This document shows, one piece after another, positions 1 to 7,571 of a stretch of DNA of 34,568 nt. The notes below the pieces were generated by a model. It made no database searches and was not told where the DNA came from. It saw only the letters and a list, made by a program, of their open reading frames with translations. The position numbers and the translations under genes are program-made. Source of the DNA: Pampinifervens sp037481935 (lineage in GTDB: Bacteria > Aquificota > Aquificia > Aquificales > Aquificaceae); assembly GCF_046159715.1 (NCBI RefSeq), contig NZ_JBJXCT010000013.1:1-34568 (forward strand). Direction: 5' to 3'. Numbering within the stretch: the stretch's first letter is position 1; each line of letters starts with the position of its first letter.

Positions 1-28
1 CATGGCGGTAATTTCTTACAATCTCCAT
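1..28 (-). CDS. Possible 5' end of a leftward gene (partial)
   Basis: On the minus strand an ATG at position 28 opens a frame (M E I V R N Y R H) that runs off the window edge. It points away from the ppx-like gene and would share its promoter region. No Shine-Dalgarno sequence precedes it. Another ATG lies at position 3. Nine codons are too few to identify a product or prove coding; listed only because divergent gene pairs with tiny spacers are common in this window. Confidence 0.25.
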
Positions 29-50
29 AGGCTCTGGAGTGCAGGGATGC

Positions 51-75
51 TATAACTTGCAACTTGCGTTATAAT
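51..75. promoter_or_regulatory. Symmetric -10-like elements upstream of the ppx-like gene
   Basis: TATAAC (51-56) and GTTATA (68-73) form an inverted repeat, and TATAAT lies at 70-75. The plus-strand TATAAT ends 11 nt before the ATG at 87, leaving a leader of only about 5 nt and no room for a Shine-Dalgarno sequence. No convincing -35 hexamer was found at 16-18 bp. The symmetry would suit a bidirectional promoter also serving the leftward ORF. Confidence 0.4.
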
Positions 76-86
76 ATCTCTCTGCC

Positions 87-1016
87 ATGAAAGTTGCCAG
101 CATAGACGTGGGTTCCTATTCCATAAGGCTCAGCATAGCGGAGTTAAACGCAGGTTTAAAGATACTCCATGAGGAGGGGAGGATAACCGCCCTCGCTACC
201 GACCTCAGAGAAAGCGGACTTCTAAGAGAGGACAGAGTGGAGGAGAGCCTTGAGGTCATAAGGGAGTTTGTAGAAAAGGCGAGAAGTTCTGGTGTAAACC
301 GTATAAAGATAGTGGGAACAGAAGCCCTGAGAAGGGCAAGCAATGCCCATGAGTTTGCAGAAAAACTGAAGGAACTGACCGGTCTTGAACTGAAAGTGAT
401 AACTCCCGATGAGGAGGGCAGATACGCCTTTTTTTCTGTAGCCTATTCTCTTAAACCATCGGGGAAGTTCTGCATCATAGATCAGGGGGGTGGGTCTACG
501 GAGTTCGTGTGTGGAAAGGGCTTTCAGATAGAGAGCCTCAGGTCTTTCCCCTTTGGTATCGTGAACCTCACTGAAGAGTTCATCCTCAGCGACCCACCAA
601 AGAACTACGAGCTGGAGTCTCTCAAGAACTTTCTTGACGAGCAGATAAAGGGGGTGGTTCAGCCTTGCGACGAGCTGGTGGGGCTTGGTGGCACCATAAC
701 CACAATAGCAGCCATAGAATACGGCGTGTATCCCTACAATGGGAAGGATGTTCATGGAAGAGAGCTTTCCCTTGACAGGCTCATGTTCTGGCTTGAGACC
801 CTAAGCACCATGAAAGAAAGTGAGCGTATTGCCACCTTTCCCCACATAGAGCCAAAGAGGGCAAAGGTGATAATCCCCGGAATGCTCATCTTCTACAGAA
901 GCATGGTTCTTTTTGGAAAGAGCAGAATAAGGGTCAGCGACTGGGGGTTAAAGGAGGGTTTGATTGTGGAAGAGGTTATAAAAAAGGGGGAGGAAAGCGA
1001 GAAGGGAGGTGAGTAG
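87..1016 (+). CDS. Ppx/GppA family phosphatase (exopolyphosphatase-like)
   Basis: 309-residue protein of the ASKHA fold, Ppx/GppA family, which removes phosphate from polyphosphate or converts pppGpp to ppGpp in the cytoplasm. The N-terminal phosphate-binding loop reads DVGSYSIRL (about residues 7-15) and the second loop reads DQGGGSTEF (about 133-141), both diagnostic. The length is that of the short two-lobe form without the C-terminal HD-like extension found in longer Ppx proteins. The start follows a TATAAT box by 11 nt with no Shine-Dalgarno sequence, so translation may be leaderless. It converges on the porin gene. Whether the substrate is polyphosphate or pppGpp cannot be told from sequence. 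Confidence 0.85.
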   Translation: MKVASIDVGSYSIRLSIAELNAGLKILHEEGRITALATDLRESGLLREDRVEESLEVIREFVEKARSSGVNRIKIVGTEALRRASNAHEFAEKLKELTGLELKVITPDEEGRYAFFSVAYSLKPSGKFCIIDQGGGSTEFVCGKGFQIESLRSFPFGIVNLTEEFILSDPPKNYELESLKNFLDEQIKGVVQPCDELVGLGGTITTIAAIEYGVYPYNGKDVHGRELSLDRLMFWLETLSTMKESERIATFPHIEPKRAKVIIPGMLIFYRSMVLFGKSRIRVSDWGLKEGLIVEEVIKKGEESEKGGE

Positions 1017-1034
1017 GGGCTTATGTATTTGTAG

Positions 1035-1053
1035 AAAAAAGCGGGCGCAGCCC
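1035..1053 (-). terminator. Rho-independent terminator of the DsrE-porin operon
   Basis: Read on the minus strand just after the porin stop codon: GGGC-TGC-GCCC hairpin (1043-1053) followed by GCTTTTTT (down to 1035). The stem is only 4 bp but GC-only and is followed by a T-run, and it sits between two convergent genes. Confidence 0.6.
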
Positions 1054-1054
1054 C

Positions 1055-2632
1055 TCAGAAAATCCACTGAAACTGGAGGGTGACCGCATCGTTCTTTATA
1101 CTGTTTCTTTGTTCATCAAACTTGGTATATTCAAGTGTCCAGCGGAAGTTTTCGTTTATGAAGTAATAGTTCACACCCAGACCTATCTGTTTTATCTTTC
1201 CCAAGTTACCTGTAGCGCTGGCATTTGGCCCCACAAAGTTCGTGGCATCTCCATAAAATCTCGCGTTGGCTCCCGTTCCTACTTGAACTATTTGAGGTTT
1301 ATACTCGGAATAGCTCACATAGGGCTCAAACTTATGCCTTGACTTTGGATTCAGCATGTATCCTGCTTTGACAAGCCAGAAGTCATTCTTGATACTTCTG
1401 TTGGGATACAAATTGTTGGCACCATCAAGGAGAACAAGCTTGTTAAACTTTACCTGTCCTAACTCGGCCACAAAAGAGACTGGTCCATGATGCCACGCAA
1501 AATCCGTACCGTAGAATTTCATATCAACCTTGTTATCAAGAAGAGTGTTTGCTATGGTTGACGTTGGTGCAGAAAGTGGGTTTGGCAAAAGTAAATAAGG
1601 AATCCTTACATTAACTGTGCCAGCTCCATTCTGTGGGCTACCGTTACCAAGAAAACCAGGTGAAATGCCCTGAGTATCAGTTATTATGTGCTGGTTTATT
1701 TTGTTCTGAAAGGCATAAGAAAAACCTATGGTTATACCCTTTCTTTTTCCAAGGTATGTATCTCTATAAAGCCAGTTATATATGGCCGGTCTGCCCTCCT
1801 GATCTCCCAGGGTTATAGTTCCTCTCAATGTAACTAGAGGATTGTTTGAAGAGTTCCCCCTCGCTTTAGAAAGGCATGTGCCAACAGCGGGGTTTGGAGC
1901 CGTATAACCGCATAAGGGCGTAGATGTGGATGCTCCAACTATGACATCATCCCAAGGGTTTCTAACATTTTTGAATCCACCAAAAAATCCCAGAAATCCA
2001 TCCACTGTGATTTTAGAGTATCCCTGTCCTTTAGTAGCCCCCCTGACGTGAGCATAGCCCCCAAAGGCCCTGCCAGTAACATCTCCAGTAGTTAAATGCG
2101 TCCACCTGAGGGTCGCATTTGTTCTGTCAAGGTCTATGTTGTCGTAGGCTCTCTGGAATTGTTCTCTGCCCAATGGAACCCTTGGATATCCAAGGTGAAT
2201 ATCAAGGACTATACCTTTCATATCCGTCATTGCGCTTGGCACAAGCGTGGCATCTAACTCGTGAATAAAGCCGGTGTTTCTGTTGCTCTGCCTTCTTCCA
2301 TGTGTTGGCTGTCCACCAAAAGGTGCATCGTAAGGGTCTCTCCCAAAATCGTTATCCCTTAGCACAAAATTAAACTTGAACCATGGATTTACACTCCCTC
2401 CGAACCTCAACCTCACCCTTCTAAAAAACACATCCGTCCTGTCGCTCGCTCCTATAAAGTTCGGTCTGTTCTGGTCGCTTATATCCTGCTGTCTGAACCA
2501 GAGTTGCATGAGCACATTGATGTCCATATACTGGTCTTCTGCCGGACCTGACAGCCTTATGGCATGAGAAAGTTCTGGGGTGAAAAGCACCGCCGTGAGC
2601 AGAAAGGCTCCTGCGACCTTTTTGTTTTTCAT
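1055..2632 (-). CDS. Outer-membrane beta-barrel porin (OprO/OprP-like)
   Basis: 525-residue exported protein. A Sec signal peptide (MKNKK, hydrophobic stretch, SHA cleavage site near residue 24) is followed by a long sequence with alternating hydrophobic/aromatic strands and many Gly/Asn turns, ending in Phe (C-terminal LQFQWIF), typical of BAM-inserted barrels. Length and early strands (RRVRLRFGGSVNPWFKFNF) recall phosphate-selective porin O/P proteins, but the solute is unknown. Two Cys about 12 residues apart (CGYTAPNPAVGTC) may staple a loop. The start is preceded by AAGGAGG. It lies 11 bp downstream of the DsrE-like gene and is presumably co-transcribed from the sigma54-type promoter at 3195-3210. 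It is followed by a terminator. Confidence 0.75.
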   Translation of the reverse strand: MKNKKVAGAFLLTAVLFTPELSHAIRLSGPAEDQYMDINVLMQLWFRQQDISDQNRPNFIGASDRTDVFFRRVRLRFGGSVNPWFKFNFVLRDNDFGRDPYDAPFGGQPTHGRRQSNRNTGFIHELDATLVPSAMTDMKGIVLDIHLGYPRVPLGREQFQRAYDNIDLDRTNATLRWTHLTTGDVTGRAFGGYAHVRGATKGQGYSKITVDGFLGFFGGFKNVRNPWDDVIVGASTSTPLCGYTAPNPAVGTCLSKARGNSSNNPLVTLRGTITLGDQEGRPAIYNWLYRDTYLGKRKGITIGFSYAFQNKINQHIITDTQGISPGFLGNGSPQNGAGTVNVRIPYLLLPNPLSAPTSTIANTLLDNKVDMKFYGTDFAWHHGPVSFVAELGQVKFNKLVLLDGANNLYPNRSIKNDFWLVKAGYMLNPKSRHKFEPYVSYSEYKPQIVQVGTGANARFYGDATNFVGPNASATGNLGKIKQIGLGVNYYFINENFRWTLEYTKFDEQRNSIKNDAVTLQFQWIF

Positions 2633-2643
2633 ACTTCACCTCC

Positions 2644-3150
2644 TTATTGAACTTTTATGTAAGCAAATCCCTTGGATTGCAGATGTCCAATTGCCCCAAC
2701 TCCTGAAGGCACTATTTTGGTAAATTCATGGAGTTTATTGGCGTCAAGCCGCAGCCTCTGCAAGGTTATGTTGCATATGTAAAAATCCACTCCGTAAGCC
2801 AGAAGGTCCTTTTCCATCTGGTAAAGTTCATCAACTTTAACCGCTTCGGTCTCCCATGGGCTTCCAGTTAGGTCTTTCATAAAGAACTTTACACCGGCAC
2901 CATGAGCCACAACCACTATCTTTATCCTGAAAGGGTCATTGTCATAAACTGACATGTGGTTTCTTATGTTTCCCAGCATGGCTTTGAACCTTGCCTCCTG
3001 TGGGAAATCGCAGTGATAAATAACGCCAAGCTGGGCTTCCTTTTTTATGTCTTCCATCTTTACTCTGGGTGGAGAGGCTTCCGCAATCCTATTTATCAAA
3101 GGCACGGAAGCAAATAAGGTCGCCCACCTGAAAAAGCTCCTTCTGTCCAT
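2644..3150 (-). CDS. Exported DsrE/DsrF-like protein
   Basis: 168 residues. The N-terminus (DRRSFFRW, then a hydrophobic stretch to AEASP near residue 26) fits a twin-arginine signal, implying export to the periplasm. The mature part has a DsrE/F-type alpha/beta layout (IKIVVVAHGAGVKFF; then LLAYGVDFYICNITL) with Cys126 at the position typical of DsrE-like sulfur carriers and a second Cys47 near the N-terminus. DsrE-family proteins carry sulfane sulfur in cytoplasmic sulfur oxidation, but periplasmic relatives are mostly uncharacterised. First gene of a two-gene operon with the porin. AAGGAGG (3158-3164) precedes the ATG. The upstream sigma54-type promoter and paired sites suggest inducible expression by the neighbouring NtrC-like regulator. 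The function in sulfur handling is inferred. Confidence 0.7.
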   Translation of the reverse strand: MDRRSFFRWATLFASVPLINRIAEASPPRVKMEDIKKEAQLGVIYHCDFPQEARFKAMLGNIRNHMSVYDNDPFRIKIVVVAHGAGVKFFMKDLTGSPWETEAVKVDELYQMEKDLLAYGVDFYICNITLQRLRLDANKLHEFTKIVPSGVGAIGHLQSKGFAYIKVQ

Positions 3151-3194
3151 ATTAGCACCTCCTTAAGGGTTAATCCTTTCACTAGGGAAATTAC

Positions 3195-3210
3195 GCAAAG
3201 AACATACCAG
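3195..3210 (-). promoter_or_regulatory. Sigma54-type (-24/-12) promoter for dsrE-like/porin operon
   Basis: Minus strand reads CTGGTATGTTCTTTGCG: GG and GC separated by exactly 10 nt, against the consensus TGGCAC-N5-TTGCW (two mismatches in the -24 half). Predicted start of transcription near 3183, giving a leader of about 33 nt with AAGGAGG. The adjacent gene encodes a sigma54 activator with GAFTGA. Confidence 0.65.
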
Positions 3211-3276
3211 GAATTCCCTGTAGGCCTGTTATTGATAAATCAAACACTTCATACACTGGGGGAACAAGAAAAGTTA

Positions 3277-3309
3277 TGCCAACCTGTCAAATGTGTTGCC
3301 AGTCTGGCA
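3277..3309 (-). promoter_or_regulatory. Tandem 13-bp activator sites (UAS)
   Basis: Copy B (3297-3309) is the perfect palindrome TGCCAG-T-CTGGCA. Copy A (3277-3289), TGCCAACCTGTCA, matches it at 10 of 13 positions. Their centres are 20 bp apart, about two helical turns, and lie about 100 and 120 bp upstream of the predicted start site near 3183. This is the usual position for binding of an NtrC-family activator dimer pair. They also abut the 3' end of the regulator gene. Confidence 0.6.
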
Positions 3310-3310
3310 T

Positions 3311-4615
3311 TCAGATTAGATTGTATCTTTTGAGTCTTCTGTAGAAAGTTCTTAAGGGAATACCAAGCAGCTCTGCAGCTTTCTTCTTATTGTAGTTTAC
3401 TCTTTTGAGGACATTCTCTATTTTTTCTCTTTCCAGCTCTTTCAGGTTGTCAGTTTTCCTGATTTGGTTTATCCATACATGGTTTTCATCAATCAGGTCT
3501 CTTTCACATAAAAGCACTGCTCTTTCAATTATATTCCTCAATTCTCTGACATTGCCTGGATAATCATAATATATAAGTAAATCCCTGGCTTTTCTCGTAA
3601 GGTCCCTTATTTTTTTACCATACTTTTTACAAAATTTTTCAAGAAAGTGTTCCACAAGGGGTATTATATCCTCTCTTCTTTCCCTGAGGGGTGGTATTTT
3701 AATTTCAACTGTATTCAAGCGATAGTATAGGTCATTTCTAAACATCCCTTCTTCAACCAATTTTCTTATGTCTTTATTTGTAGCACATATTATACGCACG
3801 TCGCTCTCAAGCTCTTTACGGCCCCCAACTCTGTAAAATTTTTTATCTTCTATGGCCCTTAATAACTTTGCCTGAAGAGGTAGGTTAAGCTCTGTTATTT
3901 CATCCAGAAAGAGAGTGCCACCTTTTGCCAGCTCCATAAAACCTTGCCTCTGGGTGGATGCTCCTGTAAAAGCACCCTTTTCATATCCGAAGAGTTCAGT
4001 CTCTATCAGGTCTTGAGGTATTGCAGAAATATTGATGGCTACGTAGGGTTTGTCTCTTCTGTCGCTCATCTTATGTATAAGCTTTGCAATTAATTCTTTC
4101 CCCACGCCACTTTCACCCTGTATTATGACACTGCAGTCACTGCAGGAAATCCTCTCTACCAGCTCTATAACACTTCTCATAGCTGGGCTTTCTACTATCA
4201 ACTCCTCTTCCATCAACATCCTTTCTCTTTTAAGCAAGCTATTTTCTCTTTTTAGGCTCAACATGCTCTCGATTTTCTTCACTACCAGCTTTATTTCTTC
4301 AAGACTGCATGGCTTTGTTAAAAAGTCAAAGGCCCCAAGTTTTACTGCCTCCACAGCTGTTTTTATGGTGCCGTGTCCTGTTATAACTACAACCTCTTGC
4401 ATACCACCTCCTTCCCTTATTCTTTTAAGCAGGTCCATACCATCCATATCTGGCAGTAGAAGGTCTAATAACACTAGGTCATAATGTTCTTTATCAATAC
4501 AATCCAGAGCATCTCCACCAGTCAGAACATGCTTCGTAGTATAGCCCTCTTCACTTAGAAACCTTGCAAGCAACCATCCATATTCAGCTTCATCTTCAAC
4601 TATAAGTATTTTCAT
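3311..4615 (-). CDS. NtrC-family sigma54-dependent response regulator
   Basis: 434 residues with the full three-domain layout. Receiver domain about 1-118: acidic pocket E7/D8, phospho-acceptor Asp51 (LLDLLLPDMDG), Thr79, Lys101. AAA+ sigma54-interaction domain about 140-370: Walker A GESGVGKE 167-174, GAFTGA 214-219, Walker B GGTLFLDE about 232-239. C-terminal Fis-type helix-turn-helix about 395-434 (KKKAAELLGIPLRTFYRRLKR). GAFTGA is intact, so it should be able to open sigma54 promoters when phosphorylated. It overlaps the kinase gene by ATGA, so that kinase is its likely partner. Its own product probably binds the palindromes 2-34 bp beyond its stop codon and drives the DsrE-porin operon; this target is inferred from position. 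Confidence 0.9.
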   Translation of the reverse strand: MKILIVEDEAEYGWLLARFLSEEGYTTKHVLTGGDALDCIDKEHYDLVLLDLLLPDMDGMDLLKRIREGGGMQEVVVITGHGTIKTAVEAVKLGAFDFLTKPCSLEEIKLVVKKIESMLSLKRENSLLKRERMLMEEELIVESPAMRSVIELVERISCSDCSVIIQGESGVGKELIAKLIHKMSDRRDKPYVAINISAIPQDLIETELFGYEKGAFTGASTQRQGFMELAKGGTLFLDEITELNLPLQAKLLRAIEDKKFYRVGGRKELESDVRIICATNKDIRKLVEEGMFRNDLYYRLNTVEIKIPPLRERREDIIPLVEHFLEKFCKKYGKKIRDLTRKARDLLIYYDYPGNVRELRNIIERAVLLCERDLIDENHVWINQIRKTDNLKELEREKIENVLKRVNYNKKKAAELLGIPLRTFYRRLKRYNLI

Positions 4616-6513
4616 TTTACACCTCTTTTCCTAATATAGACCCTGAACTCGCAGCCAGTGCTGAGGTTTTCGTAATCTATACTGCCACCCATATTTTCTA
4701 CAAATCTTCTGGCAATTGACAAACCGAGGCCAAATCCATTGTTTTTCTCAGTATAAAATGGCTCAAAAACTTTGTCAGATTTCACGCCATGGCCCTCGTC
4801 TCTGACTTTCCAAACTATAAAAGAGTCCTCTTCCAAAATTTCCACATGAACTTTTCCACCATCAGGTGATGCGTCAATAGCATTATCTATAATGTTAATA
4901 AGGACTTGCTCAAGTTCCCAGGCATATGTTGAAATAGTGCCGCCTTTAGTCTGCGAAAATAGTTCCATGACAAGGTTTTTTTGTTTAGCTTTAAAATTCA
5001 TAATATCCAGCAAATCCTTTGTAAACTTAAGTGGTTCAATTTCTGTTGGGGAACCGTTGTGGTTTGTGGAGATATGAAGTAACCTTTTTATAGTATCCCT
5101 TGCTCTTTCAGCATTTTTTAATACCACATTCATCATATCTTTTATTTCACCATTATCAATGGTATTCCTTATATATTCCGTGTATCCTATTACAGAAGCC
5201 AAAGGGTTGTTTAGCTGATGTGCTAAAGAACATGCTATTTCACCCACTATTGCGAGTTTTGAATAGCGTTCAAGTAAAAATTCAAGATTCTTTTTATCCG
5301 TAACATCCTTTATATGAAACAGCGTATAACCCCTCTCATCTATTTCAAGGGGTATAGATGTTACACTAACATACCTGCTTTGTCCTTTCAGATTTATGTT
5401 GATTTCAGGTATAAAGGAGAAAAGACCTGTCTTGAGTGAATCACTTAGCTCCTTTATATTCAGTCCCACTGCATCTTTTTCTGCTATTCTGAACATATTT
5501 AAAAACTGTTTGTTAGTCATTTGTATATTCCCTTGTTCATTATCCACTAAAACCAGAGCATCATTTAGGTTATTGAACAGATTGATATATATACTTCTCT
5601 CTTTATCAAGTCTTTCCAACAAGTCTTTAAAGGCGCTTGCTAGTGTAAAAACCTCACCCTGTCCATTTAGCTTCAACTTTTTCCCACTTGCCCATCCTGA
5701 TACGTATATCTTCAGCTCTTCCAGTGGTTTAAATATCCTGTTTACCATGAAAAAACCGAGCAAAAGCAAGGCAGTGCATAGAGTTATACTCAATATCAAA
5801 GCAGCTTTTAAAAAATCATAGGCTTTCTTATACACATAACTGATAGGTTCACTGAGTTCCATACTCATATTCATGTTCTTAATAGTGTTTTTAACTCTGA
5901 GCTGTTCCTCAGCAGGATATCTGTTTAGCGTAAGCACTGGTATACCTTCACTACTTACCAGAGTAATGGTTGTATCACGAATGCCGTATGCTCTTATGTA
6001 ATCTTTGAGAAGACTTTTTAAATTCAAAGTGCAAACCATAAACCCCATAGGGACATTATTGTTCTTATCAAATATTTTTAGATTAAGGTATGCTTCTTCC
6101 CCGCTGGAATGATAATCAATCACCTCATTTTTCCAGTTTATATTCTTCAGAGTTTTAGGCAATAATTCACTGCCAACCGCTCTTTCCTGATAGAACATCA
6201 AATGACCACCCATATCATAATATCCACAAGCTGTTATGTGTTCAATATCTCCCGTAATCCTCCATATTGCTTCTTTCAATTCAATACCAAAGCTTCTGTA
6301 TTTGCTCAAAAGTGAGCTTATATTTATCTCAAGCGAGTTTATATCTTCTTTTAGTCTATCTGTAAGAATCTTTGCCAGGACGCTCTTATCTGTATACCAT
6401 GACTCAGCCAGTTGCTTTCTCAGAACGTAAAAGTATACAAAAACAAAAAGAATCTGGGCTGCCATTATAAAAAATATCAAGCCCTTTATGCGGTTTTTTA
6501 TGCTGTATCTCAT
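4612..6513 (-). CDS. Membrane sensor histidine kinase with large extracytoplasmic domain
   Basis: 633 residues. TM1 about 11-31 and TM2 about 236-258 enclose a periplasmic domain of about 200 residues, probably dCache/sCache-like. This is followed by a HAMP-like linker, a PAS domain (about 308-405), a DHp domain with phospho-acceptor His432 (SLAHQLNNPLASVIGY), and a HATPase with N box NIIDNAID (540-547), G1 DEGHG (572-576) and G2 GFGLGLS (593-599). The His-kinase class is the NtrB/AtoS type that pairs with NtrC regulators. It overlaps both neighbours by ATGA (binding-protein gene upstream, regulator downstream). The gene is notably AT-rich beside the lig-glgP block. The ligand is unknown; the co-encoded lipoprotein may present it. 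Confidence 0.85.
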   Translation of the reverse strand: MRYSIKNRIKGLIFFIMAAQILFVFVYFYVLRKQLAESWYTDKSVLAKILTDRLKEDINSLEINISSLLSKYRSFGIELKEAIWRITGDIEHITACGYYDMGGHLMFYQERAVGSELLPKTLKNINWKNEVIDYHSSGEEAYLNLKIFDKNNNVPMGFMVCTLNLKSLLKDYIRAYGIRDTTITLVSSEGIPVLTLNRYPAEEQLRVKNTIKNMNMSMELSEPISYVYKKAYDFLKAALILSITLCTALLLLGFFMVNRIFKPLEELKIYVSGWASGKKLKLNGQGEVFTLASAFKDLLERLDKERSIYINLFNNLNDALVLVDNEQGNIQMTNKQFLNMFRIAEKDAVGLNIKELSDSLKTGLFSFIPEININLKGQSRYVSVTSIPLEIDERGYTLFHIKDVTDKKNLEFLLERYSKLAIVGEIACSLAHQLNNPLASVIGYTEYIRNTIDNGEIKDMMNVVLKNAERARDTIKRLLHISTNHNGSPTEIEPLKFTKDLLDIMNFKAKQKNLVMELFSQTKGGTISTYAWELEQVLINIIDNAIDASPDGGKVHVEILEEDSFIVWKVRDEGHGVKSDKVFEPFYTEKNNGFGLGLSIARRFVENMGGSIDYENLSTGCEFRVYIRKRGVK

Positions 6514-7466
6514 TTTACTATTTGGTCAGCTATTGTGTATAATTTGTTATCAGGATAATAGCCTAATTCTCTCAATGAACTTTCATTTATAGAGAGTTTT
6601 ACATTATGGACTTGCTCAAATGGTATATCTTCCACTTTAACTCCTCTTAATATTTGATAGGCAATGTAGGAGGCCTGATAGCCCTGGTCGTAGTTGGAGC
6701 TACCATAGGCTACTGTGCATCCTTTGGCTGTATGTTCGGGTGAAAGACACAAAACAGGCACCTGATAGAACCTAGCATAATGCAGTATATAGGAAGTGAG
6801 AAAATTTTCCGTATAAAAGCAGGGCGTAATTATGATAGCTTCAAAACCATCCTCTTTCATGTGACTTATCACATATTCAAGGTCATGAACATTGTTAACT
6901 ATAAGGGGAACTATCTTTAAACCATATCTTTCTCCTGCCTTAATTGTTAGTCTGGTTGCAATTTTAGATGCTTCAAAGCGATGTGTGCAGAAAACTAAAG
7001 CTTTGTTTATATTAGGAAAGAGTCTTTTAAACAGCTCTATGCGTTTTTCCATAAGTTCTGTATTCAGATTATCCACTCCAGTTATACCTTTTACTGGTCT
7101 ATACATGTCGTCAACAAAACCCCAGGTTTTAATCGCCGTTCCTCCCAGTATAACCACTGGAACTTTTAGATTTTCCTTTGCCTTCTTCAGGTAATGAGCT
7201 TCTAGACTTCCACCTGCAGCTATTAGCCTGAAGTCTCCTTCTCTTTCTACCATTTCAATAGCTTTTTCTTCAATACCTGCCAGGCTGTTCCCGCCGTTAT
7301 AAACAACAAGCTCCACGTCCTTTACACCCAAGCTTTTGAGTCCATCCTTAAAACCTTCCACCTTTTGAAGTCTACCCTCGCCAGATATTAAAACACCGAT
7401 TAATACCTTTTCCTCTTTGCAAGAGGAAAGTAAAAGTAGAAGTATTATTGCCATAAACAACCTCAT
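6510..7466 (-). CDS. ABC substrate-binding-type lipoprotein, likely sensor accessory
   Basis: 318 residues. The N-terminus is a lipoprotein signal with lipobox LSSC (Cys16), so the protein is probably anchored in the periplasm. The mature region has the type I periplasmic-binding fold of the ABC_sub_bind family (IGVLISG, VEGFKDGLKSLGV, LIAAGGS, VVILGGTAIK, IIITPCFYTENFL). No permease or ATPase is adjacent; instead the gene is the first of an operon with kinase and regulator (ATGA overlap). It therefore most likely feeds a ligand signal to the kinase, as TorT does for TorS or LuxP for LuxQ; this analogy is inference. No Shine-Dalgarno sequence precedes the ATG, and TATAAA ends 9 nt upstream. 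An alternative is an orphan transporter component whose permease is elsewhere. Confidence 0.75.
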   Translation of the reverse strand: MRLFMAIILLLLLSSCKEEKVLIGVLISGEGRLQKVEGFKDGLKSLGVKDVELVVYNGGNSLAGIEEKAIEMVEREGDFRLIAAGGSLEAHYLKKAKENLKVPVVILGGTAIKTWGFVDDMYRPVKGITGVDNLNTELMEKRIELFKRLFPNINKALVFCTHRFEASKIATRLTIKAGERYGLKIVPLIVNNVHDLEYVISHMKEDGFEAIIITPCFYTENFLTSYILHYARFYQVPVLCLSPEHTAKGCTVAYGSSNYDQGYQASYIAYQILRGVKVEDIPFEQVHNVKLSINESSLRELGYYPDNKLYTIADQIVK

Positions 7467-7476
7467 GATTTATAAT
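7448..7476 (+). promoter_or_regulatory. Sigma70 promoter of tRNA-Met
   Basis: TTGCCA (7448-7453), 17-bp spacer, TATAAT (7471-7476), giving a start near 7483 and a leader of about 15 nt before the mature tRNA. The -35 lies inside the first codons of the divergent binding-protein gene, so the two transcription units overlap at their promoters. Confidence 0.65.
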
Positions 7477-7497
7477 TTATAACCATATTCCAATTAA

Positions 7498-7571
7498 GGC
7501 GGCGTAGCTCAGCTGGTTAGAGCGGAGATCTCATAAGTCTCAGGTCGGAGGTTCGAGTCCTCCCGCCGCCA
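7498..7571 (+). tRNA. tRNA-Met (anticodon CAU, elongator type)
   Basis: 74 nt, foldable by eye into a complete cloverleaf. Acceptor GGCGGCG (7498-7504) pairs with CGCCGCC (7564-7570), discriminator A7571. D stem GCTC/GAGC, anticodon stem 7525-7529/7537-7541 with loop CTCATAA (anticodon CAT at 7532-7534), T stem GGAGG/CCTCC with TTCGAGT loop. CCA is not encoded. The acceptor/T-arm sequence matches bacterial elongator tRNA-Met; an initiator would lack the first acceptor pair and have three G:C pairs in the anticodon stem. tRNA-Ile2 (lysidine-modified CAU) is less likely. The gene ends one base before the stop codon of the convergent DNA ligase gene. Confidence 0.95.

Noticed and set aside
4050..4484. 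144-codon plus-strand ORF opposite the response regulator gene
   Set aside because: Antisense shadow of a gene with receiver and AAA+ motifs; Ser/Leu/Ile-rich composition, no ribosome site, no motif.
7498..7571. tRNA-Ile2 (lysidine CAU) or initiator tRNA-Met
   Set aside because: The acceptor stem is fully paired with GGCGGCG and the anticodon stem lacks the three G:C pairs of initiators; the sequence matches elongator tRNA-Met.
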